Shown: positions 1 through 7,328, counted from the first letter of the stretch. The stretch is DNA of 9,261 bases from DASPPM01 sp035604475 (GCA_035604475.1 DATNIJ010000156.1:1-9261), one strand, 5' to 3'. Translations and numbers: made by a program. The notes: generated by a model from the sequence alone, not told the origin.

Positions 1-162
1 CCCCTCTCCCGCTTGCGGGAGAGGGAAGGGGCCCATCCCGAAGGGATGGGAAGGGTGAGGGAATGCCGGATGTCGGCGCCGTCCCTCACCCTCCCACGGC
101 CTTGCGGCCGCGGGTCCCTCGTCGATCCGCTTTGCGGCTCGACCCCGCAAGCGGGAGAGGGG
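1..162. repeat. Composite palindromic (REP-like) intergenic repeat
   Basis: Bases 1-19 and 144-162 are perfect 19-bp inverted copies of each other, and each end is itself a hairpin (2-12 pairs with 15-25; 144-148 with 151-155). Inside are further dyads: 32-39 with 43-50 (perfect, GAA loop), 52-61 with 83-92 (perfect 10 bp), 93-100 with 107-114 (one mismatch), and 121-130 with 134-143 (one mismatch). The whole can fold as a branched, cloverleaf-like structure. Ends built on CCCTCTCCCGC/GCGGGAGAGGG resemble the dispersed palindromes common in GC-rich alphaproteobacterial intergenic DNA. There is no transposase and no flanking target duplication can be judged, because the left edge is the window edge. 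It may reach further left. It lies just before dppB, so it could act on mRNA stability or termination. That role is inference. Confidence 0.8.
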
Positions 163-207
163 ATTTGCGCGAGGCCGGAGGCTTCCCGGAGTCCGCATAG
201 CCATCGC

Positions 208-1218
208 ATGCTGCGCTTCGTCTTCACGCGCGTGATCCTCGTCATCCCGACCTTCATCGGGATCACGCTCCTCACGTTTCTACTGGTGCATGCCGTCCCC
301 GGCGACCCGCTCGAGATTCTCGCCGGCGAGCGCGGGATCACGGCCGCGCGCCACGCCCAGCTGCTCCACGATTACGGCCTCGACCGCCCGCTCTACCTCC
401 AGTACCTCGTCTACATGGGCCATGTGCTGCGCGGCGATCTCGGCCTCTCGCTGATCACGCATGCCCCGGTCATCGACGAGTTCAGGCAGCTCTTTCCCGC
501 GACCGTGGAGCTCTCGCTCTCAGCCATGCTGTTCGCCGTGGTCCTCGGCCTGCCGGCGGGCATCGTCGCCGCGGTCAAGCGAAATTCCGTCTTCGATCAC
601 GGCGTGATGGGGGTGTCGCTCACCGGCTATTCGATGCCGATCTTCTGGTGGGGCCTGCTCCTCATCATCCTCTTCTCCAACACGCTCGGCTGGACGCCCG
701 TCTCGGGCCGCATCGCGGTCGAGTACGACATCGAGCCGGTGACCGGCTTTCTCCTCATCGACTCAGCACTCTCGGGCGACGAGGGCGCCTTCCGGTCCGC
801 CCTCTCGCACCTCATCCTGCCGATGATCGCACTCGGCACCATTCCGCTCGCGGTGATCGCGCGCATGACGCGCTCTTCCATGCTCGAGGTGCTCGGCGAG
901 GACTACATCCGCACCGCGCGCGCCAAGGGGCTCTCGCCGTTCTTCGTGGTGGGCGTGCACGCCTTGCGCAACGCCCTCATCCCGGTCATCACGGTGATCG
1001 GCCTCTACGTCGGCTCGCTCTTCGCCGGCGCCATTCTGACCGAGACCATCTTCTCCTGGCCGGGCGTGGGCCATTGGCTGGTCGAGGGGATCAACCGGCG
1101 CGACTATCCCGTGCTCCAGGGCGGGGTGCTCCTCATCGGCAGCGTGATCATGATGGTCAATCTGAGCGTCGACCTGCTCTACGGCCTCATCAACCCCCGC
1201 ATCCGCCACAGACGGTGA
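208..1218 (+). CDS. dppB: Dipeptide ABC transporter permease DppB
   Basis: Inner-membrane channel subunit of a Dpp-type peptide importer that pairs with DppC and is powered by DppD and DppF. The 336-aa product is close to the E. coli DppB length (339). The N-terminus MLRFVFTRVILVIPTFIGI is a typical first membrane helix, followed by PGDP (about residue 31) and AGERGI. Later family blocks include GYSMPIFWWG, the coupling (EAA) loop beginning EDYIRTARAKGL at residue 231, ETIFSWPGVG and a C-terminus ending NPRIRHRR, all near-identical to DppB. The frame stays open upstream to base 13, but those 65 codons only translate the palindromic repeat, so the ATG at 208 is preferred. The nearest Shine-Dalgarno-like GGAG (188-191) is 16 nt away, which is loose. 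It starts the dppBCDF block; an upstream dppA would be expected but is not visible. Confidence 0.96.
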   Translation: MLRFVFTRVILVIPTFIGITLLTFLLVHAVPGDPLEILAGERGITAARHAQLLHDYGLDRPLYLQYLVYMGHVLRGDLGLSLITHAPVIDEFRQLFPATVELSLSAMLFAVVLGLPAGIVAAVKRNSVFDHGVMGVSLTGYSMPIFWWGLLLIILFSNTLGWTPVSGRIAVEYDIEPVTGFLLIDSALSGDEGAFRSALSHLILPMIALGTIPLAVIARMTRSSMLEVLGEDYIRTARAKGLSPFFVVGVHALRNALIPVITVIGLYVGSLFAGAILTETIFSWPGVGHWLVEGINRRDYPVLQGGVLLIGSVIMMVNLSVDLLYGLINPRIRHRR

Positions 1219-1226
1219 GCCGCGCC

Positions 1227-2132
1227 ATGACCGCCCAAAACGAGCCGCTCATCCTCGAGACCTCTGCCGCCCCGCCCACCCCGCTCCGCGAATTCTGGAG
1301 CTATTTCTCCGACAATCCAGGTGCGGTCGCCGGGCTCGTCGTGCTCTTTGTCATCGTGCTCCTCGCCGTCTTCGCGGACGTGATCTCGCCGCACTCGCCG
1401 ATCGCGACCCACGACGACGCCTTCCTGAAGCCGCCCTTCTGGGAGGAGGGCGGCACGCTCACCTACCCGCTCGGCACCGATGCCATCGGCCGCGACATGC
1501 TCTCGCGCCTCGTGCACGGCACGCGCTACTCGCTCCTCATCGGCAGCATCGTGGTGCTGATCTCGCTCACGCTCGGCGTCGTGATCGGCCTCACCGCCGG
1601 CTTCTTCCAGGGTGTCGTCGGCATCCTCATCATGCGGCTCATGGACGTCATCCTGACCATCCCGGGCCTCTTGCTCGCCATCGTCATCGTGGCGATTCTC
1701 GGCCCCGGCCTCACCAACGCGATGATCTCGGTCGCCGTCGTCTATCTGCCGTACTTCGTCCGCATCACGCGCGCCGCCGTCATCGGCGAGCTCGCCAAGG
1801 ACTACGTCACCGCCTCGCGGGTGAACGGCGCCTCGACGCCGAGACTCATGTTCATGACCGTGCTGCCGAATTGCCTCGCCCCGCTCATCGTGCAGGCGAC
1901 CTTGAGCTTCTCCGCGGGCATCATCGACGCGGCGGCACTCGGCTTCCTCGGGCTCGGCGCCCAGCCGCCGACGCCCGAGTGGGGCACGATGCTCGCCGAC
2001 TCGCGCGAATTCGTGCTGCGCGCCTGGTGGGTGGTGACCCTGCCCGGGCTCGCCATCCTGATCACCGTTCTCGCGGGGAATCTGATGGGCGACGGCTTGC
2101 GGGACGCGCTCGATCCGAGGCTCAAACGCTGA
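1227..2132 (+). CDS. dppC: Dipeptide ABC transporter permease DppC
   Basis: Second membrane channel subunit, 301 aa (E. coli DppC is 300). The cytosolic N-terminus with TPLREFWSYFSDNPGAV precedes the first helix, then LGTDAIGRDMLSRL, which is the usual BPD_transp_1 entry motif. The EAA coupling loop starts near residue 191 (KDYVTASRVNGA) and runs into LPNCLAPLIVQ. The end blocks GAQPPTPEWGTML and NLMGDGLRDALDP are diagnostic of the DppC/OppC group. It begins 8 nt after the dppB stop. A weak GGTGAG (1214-1219), which includes the dppB stop codon, sits 7 nt before the ATG. The stop overlaps the start of dppD (TGATG at 2130-2134), so the genes are almost certainly cotranscribed and translationally coupled. 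Confidence 0.96.
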   Translation: MTAQNEPLILETSAAPPTPLREFWSYFSDNPGAVAGLVVLFVIVLLAVFADVISPHSPIATHDDAFLKPPFWEEGGTLTYPLGTDAIGRDMLSRLVHGTRYSLLIGSIVVLISLTLGVVIGLTAGFFQGVVGILIMRLMDVILTIPGLLLAIVIVAILGPGLTNAMISVAVVYLPYFVRITRAAVIGELAKDYVTASRVNGASTPRLMFMTVLPNCLAPLIVQATLSFSAGIIDAAALGFLGLGAQPPTPEWGTMLADSREFVLRAWWVVTLPGLAILITVLAGNLMGDGLRDALDPRLKR

Positions 2133-3115
2133 TGGCGCTCCTCGAGATGGCCAAGCTGAGCGTCGATTTCCCCACCAGCCGCGGCACGCTCAAGGCGGTC
2201 GACGGGGTCGGCTTCTCGGTGGAGGAGGGCGACATCCTCGGCATCGTCGGCGAGTCCGGCTCGGGCAAGAGTGTCGCGATGCTGGCGCTCATGGGCCTCG
2301 TCGCCTATCCGGGCATCGTCACGGCCGATCGGCTCGTCTTCGGCGGACGCAATCTCCTGACGCTCAGCGCGCGCGAGCGGCGACGCATCGCCGGCAAGGA
2401 CGTCGCCATGATCTTCCAGGAGCCGATGACGAGCCTCAACCCGTGCTTCACCATCGGCTACCAGATCATGGAGACGCTGCGCGTCCACGAGGGCGGCACG
2501 CGCAGGGCCCGCCGGGAGCGCGCGATCGCACTGCTCGAGCAGGTCGGCATCCCCGCACCCGCGGGCCGGCTCGCCGCCTTCCCGCATCAGCTTTCGGGCG
2601 GGATGAACCAGCGCGTGATGATCGCGATCGCGATCGCCTGCAACCCGCGCCTGCTCATCGCCGACGAGCCGACGACGGCCCTCGACGTCACCATCCAGGC
2701 GCAGATTCTCGAGCTCCTCATGAGCCTGCAGCGCGAGCGCGGCATGGCGCTCATCCTCATCACCCACGACATGGGAGTGGTCGCCGAGACGGCTGAGCGC
2801 GTCATCGTCATGTACGCGGGCCAGATCGTCGAGGAGGCGCCGGCCAAGGACCTCTTCGCCGCCCCGCGCCACCCCTACACCGCGGCGCTCTTGGCCGCCC
2901 TCCCCGAGCGCAGCCGCGGCGAGCGGAGGCTGCCCACGATCTCGGGCCTGGTGCCCGGGCTCGGCGACCGTCCGTCGGGCTGTCTCTTCAATCCGCGCTG
3001 CGCCTACGCCGACGCGCGTTGCCGCAGCGAGGAGCCGCTGCTCGAGGTCTCAGCCGGCCATAGCGTGCGCTGCCATTACCCGCTCTGCGAAGCACCTCAA
3101 GGGAGCTCGCCATGA
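2132..3115 (+). CDS. dppD: Dipeptide ABC transporter ATPase DppD
   Basis: One of the two cytosolic ATPases driving peptide import; 327 aa, the same length as E. coli DppD. Visible motifs are Walker A GESGSGKS (40-47), Q-loop MIFQEPMTSLNP (Q96), ABC signature LSGGM (154-158), Walker B LLIADEP (174-180, catalytic E179) and H-loop ITHD (H212), so it should be a working ATPase. The C-terminal OppD/DppD extension starts around RHPYTAALLAALPE and has four cysteines, C284, C290, C297 and C314 (CX5CX6CX16C), in the place where related peptide-importer ATPases bind a 4Fe-4S cluster. The start ATG shares its A with the dppC TGA; a GAGG at 2117-2120 may help initiation. The stop overlaps the start of dppF. 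Confidence 0.96.
   Translation: MALLEMAKLSVDFPTSRGTLKAVDGVGFSVEEGDILGIVGESGSGKSVAMLALMGLVAYPGIVTADRLVFGGRNLLTLSARERRRIAGKDVAMIFQEPMTSLNPCFTIGYQIMETLRVHEGGTRRARRERAIALLEQVGIPAPAGRLAAFPHQLSGGMNQRVMIAIAIACNPRLLIADEPTTALDVTIQAQILELLMSLQRERGMALILITHDMGVVAETAERVIVMYAGQIVEEAPAKDLFAAPRHPYTAALLAALPERSRGERRLPTISGLVPGLGDRPSGCLFNPRCAYADARCRSEEPLLEVSAGHSVRCHYPLCEAPQGSSP
3099..3105 (+). promoter_or_regulatory. Ribosome binding site of dppF
   Basis: AAGGGAG lies 6 nt before the ATG at 3112, inside the end of dppD. It is the best Shine-Dalgarno sequence in the dpp block and decides the overlapping (ATGA) start of dppF. Confidence 0.75.
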
Positions 3116-4140
3116 GCGCTGTGCCGAGTACAGCACGGCGCGAGGTCGGCGAGGTCCCCGTCGTCGCGGCGGACGGGCTCACTAAAGTCTACAAAGTGCG
3201 GCGCGGCGTCTTCGCCCCGCCAGCTGAGCTCCACGCGGTCGACGGCGTGAGCTTCCGTCTAGCGGCGGGCCGCACGCTTGCCGTCGTCGGCGAGTCGGGC
3301 TGCGGCAAATCGACGCTGGCGCGCATGGTGACGCTGATCGAGCGGCCCACCGCCGGCAGCCTCAAGCTCGTCGGCCACGAGGTCTCCCAAGCGAAGGGAG
3401 CCGCCCTCGCCCCGCTCCGCCGCCACGTGCAGATCGTCTTCCAGGACCCCTACGGCTCGCTCAACCCGCGGCGCAAGGTGGGCGCCATCCTCGAGGAGCC
3501 GCTCGTGATCAACACGAAGATGCCGAAAGGCGCGCGCCGCGCCGCTGCGCGCGCCATGATGGCGCGCGTGGGCCTGCGCCCCGAGCATTACGAGCGCTAT
3601 CCGCACATGTTCTCGGGCGGCCAGCGCCAGCGCATCGCGATCGCGCGGGCGCTCATGCTGCATCCCAAGATCGTGGTGTTGGACGAGCCGGTCTCGGCCC
3701 TCGACGTCTCGATCCAGGCCCAGGTGCTCAACCTCTTGATGGATCTGCAGGAGGAATTCGACCTCGCCTACCTGTTCATCTCGCACGGGCTTTCGGTGGT
3801 GCGCCATATCGCCGACGAGGTGATGGTGATGTACCTCGGACGCACCGTCGAGCAAGGCCCCAAGCATGCCATCTTCACGGCCCCGCGCCATCCCTATACG
3901 CGAGCGCTCCTGGCCGCGACCCCCTTCGTCGACCCCCGCCTGCGCGCCGAGCGCGTGACCTTGCGGGGCGAGCTGCCCTCGCCCCTGGATCCGCCCTCCG
4001 GCTGCGCCTTCCACACCCGCTGCCCCTACGCCGACGCGCGCTGCCAAGCCGAGCGGCCGGCGCTCCGCTCGCTCGCGGGCGGGCTTGTCGCCTGCCACCA
4101 CGCGGAGGCCGTCCTTGGAGACGAAGCACCCCGCCAATGA
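3112..4140 (+). CDS. dppF: Dipeptide ABC transporter ATPase DppF
   Basis: Second ATPase of the importer, 342 aa (E. coli DppF is 334). Motifs: Walker A GESGCGKS (60-67), Q-loop IVFQDPYGSLNPR (Q111), signature FSGGQRQR (167-174), Walker B VVLDEP with D191 and E192, and switch histidine H225. The residue after that histidine is glycine (ISHGLSVV) where the family normally has aspartate. The paired DppD keeps HD. The C-terminal extension carries C298, C304, C311 and C328 with the same CX5CX6CX16C spacing as DppD. The phrase YADARC is shared by both extensions. The start overlaps the dppD stop by four bases, with AAGGGAG 6 nt upstream. This is the last gene of the block. No strong intrinsic terminator follows, only short imperfect dyads around 4143-4178 with no T-run. 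Confidence 0.96.
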   Translation: MSAVPSTARREVGEVPVVAADGLTKVYKVRRGVFAPPAELHAVDGVSFRLAAGRTLAVVGESGCGKSTLARMVTLIERPTAGSLKLVGHEVSQAKGAALAPLRRHVQIVFQDPYGSLNPRRKVGAILEEPLVINTKMPKGARRAAARAMMARVGLRPEHYERYPHMFSGGQRQRIAIARALMLHPKIVVLDEPVSALDVSIQAQVLNLLMDLQEEFDLAYLFISHGLSVVRHIADEVMVMYLGRTVEQGPKHAIFTAPRHPYTRALLAATPFVDPRLRAERVTLRGELPSPLDPPSGCAFHTRCPYADARCQAERPALRSLAGGLVACHHAEAVLGDEAPRQ

Positions 4141-4225
4141 GGGCAATGCCTGGCGCCGCCGGCATCCATGAAGGTTGCCGCACCTCGTTATTCGAAAAAA
4201 TCATGAAAAGATCACACGGACTCCA

Positions 4226-4255
4226 CTGGACGCTGCGGCTCTCTTCTTCCTATAT
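4226..4255 (+). promoter_or_regulatory. Candidate sigma70-type promoter of the glucan synthase gene
   Basis: CTGGAC (4226-4231), an 18-nt spacer, then CTATAT (4250-4255). This matches the alphaproteobacterial housekeeping consensus CTTGAC-N17-CTATAT at 5 of 6 and 6 of 6 positions, with one extra spacer base. It lies in a locally AT-rich island in otherwise very GC-rich DNA, directed toward the gene at 4620. The predicted start of transcription is near 4262. Confidence 0.6.
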
Positions 4256-4258
4256 AAA

Positions 4259-4283
4259 GGTCTGAGACCAAGTCGGGTCTCGG
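4259..4283. promoter_or_regulatory. Overlapping dyads at the predicted transcription start (possible operator)
   Basis: GGTCT-G-AGACC (4259-4269) is a perfect short palindrome. Its right half also pairs with a downstream copy: CTGAGACC (4262-4269) with GGTCTCGG (4276-4283), loop AAGTCG, one T-G wobble. There are thus three related half-sites within 25 bp, starting four bases after the candidate -10. A repressor operator or a 5'-end RNA hairpin are both possible. There is no following T-run, so it is not a terminator. Purely positional evidence. Confidence 0.4.
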
Positions 4284-4619
4284 CCGCAAAAAATTGCCTT
4301 GGGTTGGTGCGGCCTCAAGCGGCGTGTAGAAGGCAAAAAGACAGCTCGACGAGGGAAAAGGGCGCGTCACTGCGGGGCGATCCGGCCCGAAGACCGAATT
4401 CGCATGACTTTCGGGCGTTCTCAGCCGCCGGTACGCCGGCAGCGCTCGAAGCGTGCAAGGTGCCGGACCAACCGAGGAACCGCTTCGGCCGCTAGCCTTT
4501 TGGCGGAATCCTTAACCTCGTCAATATGTTGGGTATTGCCGATCCTGCGCCGCTCAAGCGCGCGGGCCGCAGCGGGTGCGGCGGCAACCCAAGCACAGAC
4601 GAATTCATTAGACAACAGC

Positions 4620-7328
4620 ATGCGTCGCACAAGCCTCATTATCATCATCATCGCCCTGGCGGCCCTCGGCAATTTCGCCGCTTGGTGGGCCTGCAATCGG
4701 CCTGTCGAGCTCCCGTCATGGTGGGGCGTCATTCAGGGCGTCTCCTTCAGCCCCTATCGCGAGACGGAGAACCCGCTCACCGGCAAGTTTCCCACCCGGG
4801 CCGAAATCGACAGCGATCTCAAGCTGCTGCAGACCCAAGTCGGGGCCGTGAGGACGTACAGCGCGACCGAGGGGGTCGCGGACGTCCCCGAGCTTGCCAG
4901 CGAGTACGGGCTGCATGTCGCCGCCGGCGCCTGGCTCGACAAGCGCGCCGACAACAACCAGCTCGAGCTCGAGAGCCTGGCCGGCATGGTGCGGCTCTAT
5001 CCCAACATCGACCGGGTGCTGATCGGCAACGAATCGATCCACCGCGGCGATGTGAGCGTTGCCCAGATGATCCAGTATTTGCGCTGGGCACGCAGCCGCA
5101 TCGAGGTGCCGGTGTCGACGGCCGAGCCTGCCTATGTCTGGCTTGCCCATCCCGAGCTCGGCAAGGAGGCCGACTATATCGCCGCCCACATCCTGCCCTA
5201 CTGGGAAGGCATCAGGGTGGAAGACGCCGTCAAATACCTCGCCTCCGAGTACCTCCGCCTGAAGGCGGCCTTTCCGCACAAGCCCGTGGTGCTGACCGAG
5301 GTCGGCTGGCCGAGCAAGGGCCGGCAGATCGGCCTCGCCAAGGCCAGCGTGGCCAACCAGGCGCTCTTCATGCGCGAGTTCCTCAACTTCGCCGATCGGG
5401 AGGGCGTGCAGTACTACCTCATGGAGGCCTTCGACCAGCCTTGGAAGGAGGACATCGAGGGTACCGCCGGGGCCTATTGGGGTCTCTATGACGCCGATCG
5501 GCAGGCCAAGTTCTCCTTCGTCGGGCCCATCACCGAGAACCCCCATTGGGCCTATCTCGCGGCAGCGGCGAGCCTCCTAGCACTCCCGGCGGTCGTCTTC
5601 TTCCTGCTCGGTTGGAGCGAGCTCGCCTTCGCCGGGCGCCTCCTCTTCGCCGCCGTGGCCCAGGGTGCCGGCTCCCTTTTGGTGTGGACCATCCTCTCAG
5701 GGGCCGAGCGCTACCTCTCGACCACCGACGTCGTGCTGTGGAGCATCATGGTGCTCGGCCAGCTCGGCCTCCTCGCCCTCCTCGTGACGGAGAGCGGCCA
5801 GATGGCGCTCATGCTGTGGACCAAGCGCTGGCGCCGCGAGTTCAGGCCTCTGCCGGCACCTGCCGACGGGCGCTTGCCCAAGGTTTCGCTGCACCTGCCC
5901 GTCTACAACGAGCCGCCCCACATGGTGATCGAGACGCTCAACAGCCTGGCCAAGCTCGATTACCCGAACCTCGAGATCCTGGTGATCGACAACAACACCC
6001 GGAATCCGGACATTTGGAAGCCGGTCGAGGCCCACTGCGCGAGCTTGGGCGAGCGCGTCAAGTTCATCCACGTCGAAGGGCTCAAGGGCTACAAGGCGGG
6101 AGCGCTCAACCTGGCGCTCCGCTCCTCTGATCCGGCGGCCGAAATCGTCGGCGTGATCGACAGCGACTACGTGGTGCGCTCGGACTGGCTCAAGGCGACG
6201 GTGCCCCATTTCGCCAACGCGAAGGTGGGCGTGGTCCAATGCCCGCAGGACCATCGCGACGGCGGGGAAAGCCTCTTCAAGGAGGCGATCAACTGGGAGT
6301 ATGCCGGCTTCTTCAACCTCGGCATGGTTCTGCGCAACGAGGCCAACGCGATCATCCAGCACGGCACCATGACGCTCGTCCGCCGCGCGCTCCTCGACAA
6401 GCTGGGCGGCTGGGCCGAGTGGTGCATCTGCGAGGACGCGGAGCTCGGCCTGCGCGTCGTCAGCGAGGGCTACGAGGCAATCTACATCAAGGAGTCCTTC
6501 GGCCAAGGGCTCACCCCCGACAGCTTCGCCGGCTACCGCTCGCAGCGCTTCCGCTGGGCTTATGGGGCCATGCAGATCCTGAAGCGGCATTTCCGCTGGT
6601 TCCTGCCCGGCAACCCTGCGCTGACGCCGGGGCAGAAATTCCATTTCCTCGCCGGCTGGCTGCCTTGGCTCGGCGATGGCCTGCAGCTCCTCTTCACGCT
6701 TGCGGCCCTCGGCTGGAGCCTGCTGCTCGCGCTCTGGCCGCGCTGGTTCGAGTTCCCGCTCGGCGTCTTCGTGGTGCCGGCCCTGGTCATGGTCAGCTTC
6801 AAGCTCTTGAGCACGCTCTGGCTCTACACGGCAAAGATCGGCTGCGGCCCGCGTCAGCGCCTGGGGGCGGCGATCGCCGGCATGTCGCTCACCCATGCCG
6901 TCTCCAAGGCGGTGCTGCTCGGGCTCCTCGGCGACGCACAGCCCTTCCTGCGCACGCCCAAGTGCGAGGACAAATCGGCGGTCGTCCGCGGCATCGTGGT
7001 GGCGTGGGAGGAGTTCGTGCTGGTGACCCTCCTCTGGCTCGCCGCCGCCGTCATCCTGATCGGCGACGGCTCGCTGGGGAGCGGCTGGCAGAATGACGAC
7101 GCGATCACCTGGGCCGCCATGCTGCTCGCCATGTCGCTTCCTTATGCCACCGGAGTCACGACCTCGCTGGTGAGCGCGATGCCGAACCTGGCTTGGCGCG
7201 CGGTACGCAAGCCGGTGTCGGTGTCGATGCCGGAACCCCTGCCGGCGGCGACATCGGTGGCCGCCGTGGCGATGGTGGCTCTCCCCACGCCCGAGGCGAG
7301 CCGCTCGCAGGGTATCCAGCTCTCCTGA
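4620..7328 (+). CDS. ndvB: NdvB-type beta-1,3-glucan synthase (GH17 + GT2 membrane fusion)
   Basis: A 902-aa membrane protein predicted to make periplasmic or cyclic beta-1,3-glucan from UDP-glucose. Order: membrane helix 5-24; periplasmic GH17 domain about 36-305 with acid/base E138 (IGNES) and nucleophile E227 in TEVGWPS, the GH17 signature; three helices about 310-332, 336-361 and 371-393; cytosolic GT2 domain about 420-650 with PVYNE (427-431), D457 (IDNN), the DxD motif D514-D516, catalytic D606 (CED) and QRFRW (642-646); then about four or five more helices and an Ala/Pro-rich tail. This topology puts GT2 in the cytosol and GH17 in the periplasm. No PilZ-type c-di-GMP motif is visible. 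The architecture matches Bradyrhizobium/Pseudomonas NdvB, not the unrelated giant Sinorhizobium NdvB. The ATG at 4620 is chosen because the hydrophobic N-terminus starts there. It has no clear Shine-Dalgarno. No ndvC-like partner is in the window. Confidence 0.88.
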   Translation: MRRTSLIIIIIALAALGNFAAWWACNRPVELPSWWGVIQGVSFSPYRETENPLTGKFPTRAEIDSDLKLLQTQVGAVRTYSATEGVADVPELASEYGLHVAAGAWLDKRADNNQLELESLAGMVRLYPNIDRVLIGNESIHRGDVSVAQMIQYLRWARSRIEVPVSTAEPAYVWLAHPELGKEADYIAAHILPYWEGIRVEDAVKYLASEYLRLKAAFPHKPVVLTEVGWPSKGRQIGLAKASVANQALFMREFLNFADREGVQYYLMEAFDQPWKEDIEGTAGAYWGLYDADRQAKFSFVGPITENPHWAYLAAAASLLALPAVVFFLLGWSELAFAGRLLFAAVAQGAGSLLVWTILSGAERYLSTTDVVLWSIMVLGQLGLLALLVTESGQMALMLWTKRWRREFRPLPAPADGRLPKVSLHLPVYNEPPHMVIETLNSLAKLDYPNLEILVIDNNTRNPDIWKPVEAHCASLGERVKFIHVEGLKGYKAGALNLALRSSDPAAEIVGVIDSDYVVRSDWLKATVPHFANAKVGVVQCPQDHRDGGESLFKEAINWEYAGFFNLGMVLRNEANAIIQHGTMTLVRRALLDKLGGWAEWCICEDAELGLRVVSEGYEAIYIKESFGQGLTPDSFAGYRSQRFRWAYGAMQILKRHFRWFLPGNPALTPGQKFHFLAGWLPWLGDGLQLLFTLAALGWSLLLALWPRWFEFPLGVFVVPALVMVSFKLLSTLWLYTAKIGCGPRQRLGAAIAGMSLTHAVSKAVLLGLLGDAQPFLRTPKCEDKSAVVRGIVVAWEEFVLVTLLWLAAAVILIGDGSLGSGWQNDDAITWAAMLLAMSLPYATGVTTSLVSAMPNLAWRAVRKPVSVSMPEPLPAATSVAAVAMVALPTPEASRSQGIQLS

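Larger units (their letters stand above)
4141..4619 (+). other. Intergenic region and long leader of the glucan synthase gene
   Basis: A 479-nt gap with no convincing gene. Its first half (about 4185-4345) is distinctly richer in A and T than the flanking coding DNA and contains the promoter and dyad listed separately. The remaining stretch from about 4284 to the ATG at 4620 would be an untranslated leader of roughly 335-360 nt if that promoter is used. I recognise no riboswitch, tRNA or small RNA in it. Two frames are open across parts of it, but their predicted peptides are arginine/serine-rich, resemble no family I know, and lack Shine-Dalgarno sites. A second, weak promoter-like pair (TTGGCG 4500-4505, CAATAT 4522-4527, 16-nt spacer) would give a short leader. 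Confidence 0.6.

Noticed and set aside
2621..2637. Tandem GCGATC units in dppD
   Set aside because: Explained by the conserved Ile-Ala-Ile-Ala coding stretch after the ABC signature.
4143..4178. Intrinsic terminator after dppF
   Set aside because: Only short interrupted complementarities (GCAA/TTGC, TGCC/GGCA) and no T-run.
4175..4495. Open frame of 106 codons in the gap after dppF
   Set aside because: It overlaps the promoter and dyad, lacks the GC-rich third-position bias of the neighbours, has no Shine-Dalgarno and matches no family I know.
4512..4526. CtrA-like site (TTAA-N7-TTAA)
   Set aside because: Only the first half-site TTAACC matches; the second reads AATA.
4299..4619. N-terminal extension of the glucan synthase (ATG at 4299 or 4404)
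   Set aside because: The extra 72-107 residues are Arg/Ser/Ala-rich and unlike the family, whose proteins start with the hydrophobic helix found right after the ATG at 4620.
4641..4652. ATC tetra-repeat near the start of the glucan synthase gene as a phase-variable tract
   Set aside because: Four trinucleotide units only change isoleucine number in the membrane helix and would not shift the frame.
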